This document shows positions 1 through 5,838 of a DNA stretch of 7,564 nucleotides, in pieces. The stretch comes from Actinomycetota bacterium (GTDB taxonomy: Bacteria > Actinomycetota > Thermoleophilia > Solirubrobacterales > Solirubrobacteraceae): the NCBI GenBank assembly GCA_009699915.1, contig WLNG01000061.1:1-7564 (forward strand). The letters are read 5' to 3'. Every line of letters starts with the position of its first letter. Position 1 is the first letter of the stretch. The notes under the pieces are model-generated. The model did not search any database. It was not told the origin of the DNA and saw only the letters and a program-made list of their open reading frames with translations. A program made the translations under genes and the position numbers.

Positions 1-100
1 CGTCACGGGCCGCACGGGCCCAGAAGACGCCCGACGACCCGGTGACGAGCGTCCGGTCCAGATCGAAGAAGGCGGCGGGGACCCCGACGCCTTCGGTCAT
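1..100 (-). CDS. HAD-IB family hydrolase (phosphoserine phosphatase-like), N-terminal fragment
   Basis: The 5' end of a minus-strand gene that continues beyond the left edge. The 33 visible residues start with ATG at 98-100 and read MTEGVGVPAAFFDLDRTLV and onward. FFDLDRTLV is the HAD motif I (DxDxT): Asp13 would be the phosphorylated nucleophile and Asp15 the general acid/base. The wording just after it (TGSSGVFWARAAR) is typical of the HAD-IB branch, which includes SerB-like phosphatases and HAD domains fused to PlsC-type acyltransferases. The start lies 8 bases after the thiolase stop on the same strand, so the two are probably co-transcribed. There is no clear Shine-Dalgarno sequence, which suggests translational coupling. 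Substrate, total length and any C-terminal acyltransferase domain cannot be seen. I am confident in the superfamily and less so in the subfamily. Confidence 0.8.
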   Translation of the reverse strand, partial: MTEGVGVPAAFFDLDRTLVTGSSGVFWARAARD

Positions 101-108
101 CGCTGCGC

Positions 109-1293
109 TCAGGAGGCCGGGACGCGGATCAGGATGGCGTCGCCCTGCCCGCCGCCCGAGCAGATCGCCACGCAGCCGAGCCCACCGCCGCGGCGGCGCA
201 GCTCGTGCACGAGCGTGCCGATGATCCGCGCGCCGGAGGCCGCGATCGGGTGGCCGAGCGCGATCGCGCCGCCATTGACGTTGACGCAATCCTCGTCGAT
301 CCCGAGCATCTTGATCGAGTTGACGGCCACCGAGGCGAACGCCTCATTGATCTCCCAGAGATCGACGTCCTGCGGCGTGAGGCCAGCCTTCTCGAGCGCC
401 TTGAGGGCGGCGCTCCCCGGCGTCGTCGCCAGGTAGGCGAAGTCGTTGGCGGACTGCGCGTGACCGACGATCTCACCGAGCGCCTCCTTGCCGTGCGCGG
501 CCGCCCATGCATCGGACGCCAGGACGAAGGAGGCTGCGCCGTCGTTGATCCCGGGTGAGTTGCCGGCGGTGTGGCTGCCCTCAGGACCGACGAGCGGCGG
601 CAGCGCCTGGAGCGACTCGAGGGTCGTCTCGCGACGGGGCGCCTCGTCGGTGTCGATCACGGTGTCGCCCTTGCGGCCCTTGATCGTGACGGGGACGATC
701 TCCTGCGCGAGGATCCCGGCGTCGGCCGCGGCGGCGACCCGCTGCTGGGAGCGCAGCGCGTACCGGTCGAGTTCCTCGCGGGGCAGACCGAGCTCGGCGC
801 CGACCTCGGTCGCCTCGACGAACATCGCCTTGCCCGTGAAGGAGTTCGTCAGTCCGTCGTGCTGCATCGCGTCGAGCGCCTTCACGTCACCCAGGCGGAA
901 GCCCTGACGAGCGCCCGGGAGCAGATACGGCGCGAGCGACATCGACTCCATGCCGCCACCGAGACCGACTTCGACGTCGCCGGCGCGGATCGCCTGGTCG
1001 AGGATGACCGCGGAACGCACGCTCGATGCGCAGACCTTGTTGATCGTCTCCGAGGAAATCTCCTTCGGCACGCCGGCACGAATCTGCGCCTGGCGGGACG
1101 GGATCATGCCGACCCCGGCCTGGACGACCTGGCCCATCACAACGTGATCGACCTGCTCCGGAGCGACATCGGCACGCTCCAGCGCCGCCGCCATGGCCGT
1201 CCCGCCGAGTTCGACGGCCGGCACGCTGCTGAGCGCGCCGCCGAGCTTGCCGATGGGGGTGCGGGCGGTGCCGAGGATGACGGTCTTGGGCAT
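109..1293 (-). CDS. Acetyl-CoA C-acetyltransferase (thiolase)
   Basis: A complete 394-residue thiolase, the usual length for the biosynthetic/degradative acetyl-CoA acetyltransferases (atoB/phaA/thlA type). It condenses or cleaves two-carbon units: 2 acetyl-CoA to and from acetoacetyl-CoA plus CoA. The N-terminus MPKTVILGTARTPIGKLGG is canonical. The nucleophilic cysteine is Cys88 in INKVCASS, followed by GGGMESMSLAPYLL. The C-terminal half carries NEAFA (Asn316), GGAIALGHPIAASGAR (His348) and CSGGGQGDA (Cys378). The last three match the catalytic numbering I recall for the Zoogloea ramigera enzyme. The reading frame stays open further upstream, but ATG at 1293 is chosen because it starts the conserved domain and has GGAG five bases upstream. 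The loop TAGNSPGIND has Pro where many thiolases have Ser or Ala. The sequence does not decide whether it serves beta-oxidation, ketone-body use or polyhydroxyalkanoate synthesis; no reductase or synthase is adjacent. Confidence 0.93.
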   Translation of the reverse strand: MPKTVILGTARTPIGKLGGALSSVPAVELGGTAMAAALERADVAPEQVDHVVMGQVVQAGVGMIPSRQAQIRAGVPKEISSETINKVCASSVRSAVILDQAIRAGDVEVGLGGGMESMSLAPYLLPGARQGFRLGDVKALDAMQHDGLTNSFTGKAMFVEATEVGAELGLPREELDRYALRSQQRVAAAADAGILAQEIVPVTIKGRKGDTVIDTDEAPRRETTLESLQALPPLVGPEGSHTAGNSPGINDGAASFVLASDAWAAAHGKEALGEIVGHAQSANDFAYLATTPGSAALKALEKAGLTPQDVDLWEINEAFASVAVNSIKMLGIDEDCVNVNGGAIALGHPIAASGARIIGTLVHELRRRGGGLGCVAICSGGGQGDAILIRVPAS

Positions 1294-1298
1294 GGGGT

Positions 1299-1302
1299 CT
1301 CC
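1299..1302 (-). promoter_or_regulatory. Shine-Dalgarno site of the thiolase gene
   Basis: On the minus strand GGAG is followed by five bases (ACCCC) and the ATG at 1293. This is the clearest ribosome binding site in the window. It fixes the thiolase start against the longer open frame reaching 1506, which would run back into the divergent pepA gene. Confidence 0.6.
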
Positions 1303-1323
1303 GGAACGAGTGACGGGGCGTGA

Positions 1324-1329
1324 ATGGTA
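1324..1329 (-). promoter_or_regulatory. Possible -10 element for the thiolase-HAD operon
   Basis: TACCAT on the minus strand fits the TANNNT -10 consensus. Initiation 6-7 bases downstream would give a leader of about 24 bases containing the GGAG site. No convincing -35 is visible at 16-18 bases spacing, so this is a weak call based on position in the 65-base divergent spacer. Confidence 0.3.
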
Positions 1330-1346
1330 GTCGGGATCGCGCGACG

Positions 1347-1352
1347 TAGGAT
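1347..1352 (+). promoter_or_regulatory. Probable -10 element giving a leaderless pepA transcript
   Basis: TAGGAT lies with exactly six bases between it and the ATG of pepA at 1359. Transcription normally starts six to seven bases downstream of the -10 box, so the first transcribed base would be the A of ATG or its neighbour. That implies a leaderless mRNA, common in high-GC actinobacteria. No Shine-Dalgarno competes with this reading, and no good -35 is evident. The same spacing recurs upstream of the acyltransferase gene at 5160. Confidence 0.5.
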
Positions 1353-1358
1353 CGCCGT

Positions 1359-2813
1359 ATGGACGTCGTCGCCACCACGAACCCGCCTGCCGAATCGGGC
1401 GCCGATACCGTCGCGCTCGGGATCTTCGCCGGGGAGGATCCTGATCCCGACGCAGCCGGTGGCGCGATCGCCGCGCTGTTGGCCGCAGGCGAGGCTCGCG
1501 CCGCAACCGGCCAGATCGCCGTCACGCACGCCGACGGCCTGCGCTGGATCGTGATCGGGCTCGGAAAGCGCGACGCCTTCGATCCAGAGGCGGCGCGGAT
1601 GGCCGCACACCGTGTCTGTGCGCGCGCGGCAGAGCTCGGATCGGAGGCGCTCTGCTGGCAGCTTCCGCACCGGTGCGAGGACGCACTCGCCGGCGCGCTC
1701 ATCGAAGGAAGTCTGCTCTCCGCCTACCGGTTCGACCGCTTCCGCAGCCAGCGGAACGAGGACGAGCGCCCCGGCGGGCCGCAACGGCTGATCCTCAGCG
1801 CCGGGCGCGACCTCGGGGCGTTCGCCGCGCGCGCCGTGACCGTCACGCGCGCGCAGAACGCCGCCCGGGATCTGCAGAACCGCCCCTCCAATGACCTCAC
1901 CCCGAGTGCCCTCGCCGAGCGGGCGGCCGAGCTCGTCGCATCGACGCCCGGACTCACCTTCGAGGCGCTCGGGCGCGAGCAGATCGAGGCGCGGGGCATG
2001 GGCGCCTTCGCCTGCGTCGCACAGGGAAGCGCGCAGGAGCCGCGCGCCATCGTGATGCACCACACGCCGAAACACGCCCGCGGACCGGCGCTCGGGCTGG
2101 TCGGCAAGGCCGTCACCTTCGACACCGGCGGGGTCTCAATCAAGCCCGCAGCCGGCATGGCGAAGATGAAGTTCGACATGTCCGGCGGCGCAGCCGTACT
2201 GGAGGCGATGGGCGTGATCGCAGCGCTCGAGATTCCGGTGCGGGTCATCGCGGTGATCGGCGCGACGGAGAACGTGACGTCGGGCAAGGCAGTGAAGCCC
2301 GGCGACATCGTGCGGGCGATGGACGGAACGTCGATCGAGGTCGACAACACCGATGCGGAGGGACGGCTCGTGCTCGCAGACTGCCTGCTGCTCGCGCGCG
2401 AGCTTGGGGCCGAGCGACTCGTCGACGTGGCGACGCTCACCGGCGGGATCGTGACGGCGCTGGGCTCCGTCTACGCCGGGGGCTTCGCGAGCGACGACGC
2501 GTGGTGGGGGCAGGTCGCAGCGGCCGCCGATCGCGCAGGCGAGGCGGTCTGGCGGATGCCGCTGCACGAGCGTTACGCAAAGGGAGTGCAGGGCACCTAC
2601 GCCGACCTCGTGAACACCGGACGCGATCGCAAGGCGCAGCCCGCGATCGGGGCGGAGTTCCTCCATCACTTCGCCGGCGATGTGCCTTGGTGTCATCTCG
2701 ACATCGCGGGCATGGCCGACGATGTCGGCGTGCCCTACTTCGGGAAGGGCGGCACGGGCTTCGGCGTGCGCCTGCTGACAGCGCTCGCCGAGGACGTGGC
2801 GGGGAACGGGTGA
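1359..2813 (+). CDS. pepA: Leucyl aminopeptidase, M17 family (PepA)
   Basis: A 484-residue cytosolic metallo-exopeptidase that removes N-terminal residues, preferably Leu and other hydrophobics, during peptide turnover. Residues 1 to about 150 form the variable N-terminal domain; about 165-480 form the catalytic domain. All expected active-site residues are present: Lys250 and Asp255 in GKAVTFDTGG, Lys262 in SIKP, Asp273 in KFDMSGGA, and Asp332, Glu334 and Arg336 in the family signature NTDAEGRL. Each is offset by 20 from the residues I recall for E. coli PepA (270, 275, 282, 293, 352, 354, 356), so the enzyme should be active with two divalent metals. The ATG at 1359 follows a -10-like TAGGAT and has no Shine-Dalgarno, suggesting a leaderless start. 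The stop overlaps the start of the next gene. E. coli PepA also binds DNA (Xer recombination, carAB regulation); nothing here shows that role. Confidence 0.96.
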   Translation: MDVVATTNPPAESGADTVALGIFAGEDPDPDAAGGAIAALLAAGEARAATGQIAVTHADGLRWIVIGLGKRDAFDPEAARMAAHRVCARAAELGSEALCWQLPHRCEDALAGALIEGSLLSAYRFDRFRSQRNEDERPGGPQRLILSAGRDLGAFAARAVTVTRAQNAARDLQNRPSNDLTPSALAERAAELVASTPGLTFEALGREQIEARGMGAFACVAQGSAQEPRAIVMHHTPKHARGPALGLVGKAVTFDTGGVSIKPAAGMAKMKFDMSGGAAVLEAMGVIAALEIPVRVIAVIGATENVTSGKAVKPGDIVRAMDGTSIEVDNTDAEGRLVLADCLLLARELGAERLVDVATLTGGIVTALGSVYAGGFASDDAWWGQVAAAADRAGEAVWRMPLHERYAKGVQGTYADLVNTGRDRKAQPAIGAEFLHHFAGDVPWCHLDIAGMADDVGVPYFGKGGTGFGVRLLTALAEDVAGNG

Positions 2814-4132
2814 CCGCGAACGCCGGACGAGCGCCGCGGCGGCTCGATCCGGCCCGCATCGCCCGCGGACGCAGGGGCGGCGCCCGGCGCTGGACGCTGC
2901 TCGTCGGGCTGATCCTCTTCGCGGTCTACGCGGCGGGGACCGGCATCCCGTCGGAGCCGGGGTCCGACCTGCGTGCCGGTGAGGCCCACATCCTGCTCAC
3001 GACGCAGTCGATCGTGGAGGACGGTGACGCCGACCTCGCCAACCAGTACCGACAGCGCGCGTGGCGCGATCTGCGCCCCGGGGCACTCACCCCCAGCGCG
3101 CTCGCCGTCGAGGGCCGGCTGATCGAGCCGCACGGCGTCGTCTTCCCCGCGCTGCTCGCCCCGGCCTATGCGCTCGGCGGTCGCATCGCCGTCGAGCTCT
3201 TCCTCGCGCTGATCGCCGCGCTCGGCTTCGCAGTCGCGACGGCGCTGGCGCGCAGACTGGTCCCCGATCCATGGGCGAGCGCAAGTGTCCTCGCGATCGG
3301 ACTCGCGCCGCCCGCGGTGCTCGGCGCGACGACGATCTCGCCCACGATGACCTGCGCGACGCTGATCGCCGCGGCCGCGCTGCTGGCGCTGCGGGTGCGC
3401 GACAACCCGCTGGGCGGCCCGGCCGTCGGCTGCGCGGTGCTACTCGCTCCGGTGATCTGGCTGAGCGGTCCGGCCGCGATCCCGGCGGCCGTCGTCTCCG
3501 TCGCGCTGGTTCGCTGGCTCGGGCGCCGACGCCGAGCGTGGACCGGCATCGCAGCCACCGAGATCCTGCTGATCTCGGTGATCGTCTACATCACCGTCAA
3601 CGACCGGCTCCAAGGCGGCCTGACGGCATACGCCTCGTCGGTGCTCCCCCACGGCCCGACCGGGGCCGCAGGGCTCGGCGACTACCTCGAGCGCCTCACG
3701 CGCCTCTGGCGCCTGCTGGTGACCCCGCCCGGCGGCATCCTGCTCTACGGCCCCGTCCTGCTGCTCTGCGCGGGCTCGATCGCGCTGCTGTGGCGCTCGC
3801 GGCGCGACCGACTCGCACGGGCCTTCCCGCAGGAGGGTGACATCGAGGTCTCTGCCGGACTGCTGGCAGCAGTCTGCGCCGCAGCCTTTCTGACCGCGGT
3901 CCTGCTGATCCCCGCAACCGGCGCGCGCTGGCCCGGTGAGACGCTCGCGGTCGCACTGCCGTGCGCGGCGGCGCTCGCCTCTTGGGCGATGCGCCGCTGG
4001 GTGCGAATCGGCGCTGTGCTGGCACTCGTTGGCATCGCGCTGAGCGGCTGGATCCTCGTCGCCGCGCGGGTCGACGACGGTGCTGGCGTGGCACCGCCGC
4101 GCGGGCCGGTGCCTTGGGCGACGCTGCGCTAG
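2810..4132 (+). CDS. Polytopic membrane protein, GT-C glycosyltransferase-like, function unknown
   Basis: A 440-residue integral membrane protein. GTG at 2810 is chosen because it overlaps the pepA stop as GTGA, a typical coupled start; the frame is open further upstream only as a shadow of pepA. The basic N-terminus (residues 1-27, rich in Arg) is followed by a membrane segment at about 29-46. Next comes an extracytoplasmic-looking loop at about 47-110 containing GEAHILLTTQSIVEDGDADL. About eight to ten further hydrophobic segments lie near 112-147, 157-196, 204-235, 246-264, 305-327, 348-368, 374-395 and 398-418, separated by Arg-rich loops. The first-loop pattern resembles the GDEPHYL-like motif followed by DGDxDLxN in uncharacterised GT-C (ArnT/PMT-like) proteins, where an acidic residue in this loop serves catalysis. 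Here Glu58 of GEAH would hold that place. Glycosyltransfer from a lipid-linked donor is therefore an inference; substrate is unknown. Confidence 0.75.
   Translation: MTANAGRAPRRLDPARIARGRRGGARRWTLLVGLILFAVYAAGTGIPSEPGSDLRAGEAHILLTTQSIVEDGDADLANQYRQRAWRDLRPGALTPSALAVEGRLIEPHGVVFPALLAPAYALGGRIAVELFLALIAALGFAVATALARRLVPDPWASASVLAIGLAPPAVLGATTISPTMTCATLIAAAALLALRVRDNPLGGPAVGCAVLLAPVIWLSGPAAIPAAVVSVALVRWLGRRRRAWTGIAATEILLISVIVYITVNDRLQGGLTAYASSVLPHGPTGAAGLGDYLERLTRLWRLLVTPPGGILLYGPVLLLCAGSIALLWRSRRDRLARAFPQEGDIEVSAGLLAAVCAAAFLTAVLLIPATGARWPGETLAVALPCAAALASWAMRRWVRIGAVLALVGIALSGWILVAARVDDGAGVAPPRGPVPWATLR
4129..4132. other. Shared CTAG: overlapping stop codons of convergent genes
   Basis: The palindrome CTAG supplies the stop of both converging genes: TAG at 4130-4132 on the plus strand ends the membrane-protein gene, and TAG at 4131-4129 on the minus strand ends meaB. 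The two coding regions overlap by four bases and leave no room for a conventional terminator between them. The transcripts must overlap at their 3' ends. Confidence 0.9.
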
Positions 4133-5103
4133 CCCTCGAGGCGAGCGAGAATCTCGGCGGCGGCGCTCGCAGGGTCCAGCCGGCGGGCGACGACCTCGTC
4201 GAGCAGCTCCTGGAAACGCGGGTCACCCGCGATCCGCTGCTCGAGATCACGGCGCAGGCGGTGCGTGCAGATCGCGAGGACCTCGCTGCGCAGGTTGCGC
4301 CGACGGCGCTGCGCGAGCGTGCCGGCCGCATCGATGAAGGCGCGGTGCGCGTCGATCTGCGCGACGAGCTCCGGCACGCCCTCGCCGAGGTGGGCCTGCG
4401 TCTTGATGACGGGCACCGACCAGTAGGCCTCGTCATGGCCGTGGCCGGCGGCGCCGAGTGCGAGCACGCCCCGAACCTCGCGGACCATCGTGTCGGTCAG
4501 CGGATGGTCGGCCTTGTTGACGACGATGATGTCCGGGATCTCCATGATCCCGGCCTTCAGCGCCTGGATCGAGTCGCCCGAACCGGGCATCAGCACCAGG
4601 ACGACCGTGTCGGCGTGGTCGATGATGTCCACCTCGGCCTGGCCGACCCCCACCGTCTCCAGGAAGACATCATCGCGACCGGCGCCGTCCATCAGCAGCG
4701 CCGCCTGCAGGGCGGCCTCGCTGAGCCCGCCGAGCGCACCGCGGTTCGCCATCGAGCGGATGAAGACCCCAGGGTCGAGGAAGTGGTCGGTGAGACGGAT
4801 CCTGTCGCCGAGCAGCGCGCCGTGGGTGAACGGCGATGACGGGTCGATCGAGAGCACCGCGACCGAACGGCCCTGCTCGCGGCGGTGCTTGGCCAGCGCG
4901 CTGATCAGCGTCGACTTCCCGGCTCCCGGCGCGCCGGTCAGGCCGACCATCGCGGCGCGGCCGGTATGCGGGTAGACCTCGCGTACGAGCTCCCAGCCGC
5001 GCGGGTCATCGGACTCGACGAGCGTGATCGCCCGGGCCAGCGCGCGGCGATCCCCGGCTAGGAGGCGCTCGCTGAGGGACTGGCCGGGGGCGCTGTCAGT
5101 CAC
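4129..5103 (-). CDS. meaB: Methylmalonyl-CoA mutase-associated GTPase MeaB (ArgK family)
   Basis: A 324-residue P-loop GTPase of the MeaB/ArgK/MMAA family. It gates cobalamin loading and protects methylmalonyl-CoA mutase, which converts (R)-methylmalonyl-CoA to succinyl-CoA in propionate and odd-chain/branched substrate metabolism. Visible motifs: an N-terminal helical region with LLAGDRRALARAITLVES (residues 14-31), Walker A GAPGAGKST (57-65), DPSSPFTHGALLGDRIR (87-103), the switch segment ETVGVGQAEVDI (149-160), MPGSGDSIQALKAGIMEI (172-189), and the guanine-specificity motif NKAD (196-199). A C-terminal helical dimerisation region follows from about 250. The GTG at 5103 leaves only about ten residues before the conserved N-terminus, supporting that start; no Shine-Dalgarno is seen. 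Mutase genes often sit next to meaB but none is in this window. The old ArgK label (arginine transport kinase) is considered a misassignment. Confidence 0.95.
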   Translation of the reverse strand: MTDSAPGQSLSERLLAGDRRALARAITLVESDDPRGWELVREVYPHTGRAAMVGLTGAPGAGKSTLISALAKHRREQGRSVAVLSIDPSSPFTHGALLGDRIRLTDHFLDPGVFIRSMANRGALGGLSEAALQAALLMDGAGRDDVFLETVGVGQAEVDIIDHADTVVLVLMPGSGDSIQALKAGIMEIPDIIVVNKADHPLTDTMVREVRGVLALGAAGHGHDEAYWSVPVIKTQAHLGEGVPELVAQIDAHRAFIDAAGTLAQRRRRNLRSEVLAICTHRLRRDLEQRIAGDPRFQELLDEVVARRLDPASAAAEILARLEG

Positions 5104-5112
5104 TGCAGGCGC

Positions 5113-5118
5113 AGGGTA
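5113..5118 (-). promoter_or_regulatory. Possible -10 element for meaB (near-leaderless)
   Basis: TACCCT on the minus strand, with nine bases between it and the GTG start of meaB, fits TANNNT. It would give a transcript with only about two or three leader bases, matching the absence of a Shine-Dalgarno site. It shares a 56-base spacer with the opposing acyltransferase promoter. No -35 is recognised. Confidence 0.35.
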
Positions 5119-5147
5119 GCGGGCGCGCCGACAGGCTCCCCGGGCTC

Positions 5148-5153
5148 TACGAT
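5148..5153 (+). promoter_or_regulatory. Probable -10 element giving a leaderless acyltransferase transcript
   Basis: TACGAT lies with six bases between it and the GTG at 5160, the same geometry as TAGGAT before pepA. This supports GTG 5160 as both transcription and translation start. A weak CCGACA sits at 5128-5133, but its 14-base spacing is shorter than usual for a -35. Confidence 0.5.
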
Positions 5154-5159
5154 CCGGGC

Positions 5160-5828
5160 GTGGAGCACCACGCCGCGCCGGATGACACGCCGATCGTGCA
5201 CGGGCCTCCCGCCCCGCTGTGCGGCGGCCCGCTGACCGTAATGCGCTTTCTCGCAGCCCACGGGATGCTGCGACCGAAGTACCTGCGCCTGATCGCGCGC
5301 TGGGCCTGGCTGAAGCTGCGCTGGCGCGGGCGTCTGCGCACCGACGGCCTCTGCTTCATCGACCCCGGCGTGAGCTTCGAGATCGGCCGCGGCGCCGTCG
5401 TCGAGCTCGGGCGCTGGTCGTGGATCGGGCGCGGCTGCAAGCTGCGGGTCCACGAGGGGCGCGCGAGCATCGGGGCAAAGACCGTCCTCGGCCAGGAGTG
5501 CACGATCACGGCGTTCCAGCACGTCTCGATCGGCCGCGAATGCATCCTCGCCGACCGGGTGATGCTGATCGACTTCGATCACGGCGTCGTCGAGGTCGAG
5601 CGTCCGATCCGCGAACAGGGCATTTATAAGCGCGACGTGCGCGTGGGCCACAACGTCTGGATCGGCTACGGGGCCTGCCTGCTGCGCGGCGTGACCGTCG
5701 GCGACAACGCGATCGTGGGGACGAACGCCGTCGTCACCCACGACGTGCCCGCCGACGCCGTCGTCGGCGGGGTCCCCGCCCGGGTCCTGCGCATGCGCGA
5801 GACCCCGGCGCGCCTGCGCTGGGAGTGA
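5160..5828 (+). CDS. Hexapeptide-repeat (left-handed beta-helix) acyltransferase
   Basis: A 222-residue protein of the LacA/maltose O-acetyltransferase/WbbJ-like superfamily, which moves an acyl group (usually acetyl from acetyl-CoA) to a sugar or similar hydroxyl. From about residue 66 to 205 it shows imperfect hexad repeats, for example FEIGRGAVVELG, ASIGAKTVLG, VSIGREC, VRVGHNVWIGYGACLLRGVTVGDNAIVGTNAVVTHDVP, then the closing turn VVGGVPARVLR (202-211). The likely catalytic His is His141 in LIDFDHGV. An extruded loop (about 143-158, with basic and aromatic residues) lies before the last coils, as in related xenobiotic and sugar acetyltransferases. The basic, aromatic-rich stretch at about 36-60 might contact membrane or polymer. 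GTG 5160 is preferred because of the -10 box six bases before it; an internal ATG (residue 28) is an alternative. The acceptor is unknown; cell-surface polysaccharide modification is a reasonable guess. Confidence 0.88.
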   Translation: MEHHAAPDDTPIVHGPPAPLCGGPLTVMRFLAAHGMLRPKYLRLIARWAWLKLRWRGRLRTDGLCFIDPGVSFEIGRGAVVELGRWSWIGRGCKLRVHEGRASIGAKTVLGQECTITAFQHVSIGRECILADRVMLIDFDHGVVEVERPIREQGIYKRDVRVGHNVWIGYGACLLRGVTVGDNAIVGTNAVVTHDVPADAVVGGVPARVLRMRETPARLRWE

Positions 5829-5838
5829 CGCGCGCCGC

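Noticed and set aside
571..1323. Plus-strand open frame (250 codons) antisense to the thiolase
   Set aside because: The opposite strand encodes all thiolase catalytic motifs; this frame is Arg/Ala/Asp-rich without motifs.
1294..1506. 71-codon N-terminal extension of the thiolase
   Set aside because: The extension is Arg-rich, overlaps the start of pepA, and the conserved thiolase N-terminus with a good GGAG site begins at 1293.
1137..2075. Minus-strand open frame (312 codons) crossing the thiolase and pepA
   Set aside because: It overlaps two well-supported genes and the spacer between them, and its product lacks any domain pattern.
2501..2809. 103-codon N-terminal extension of the GT-C-like membrane protein
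   Set aside because: This part is an Arg-rich shadow of pepA; the GTGA overlap at 2810 gives a natural coupled start just before the first membrane segment.
3961..4839. Plus-strand open frame (292 codons) over the membrane-protein end and meaB
   Set aside because: It runs antisense to the MeaB GTPase motifs and shows only complementary-strand composition.
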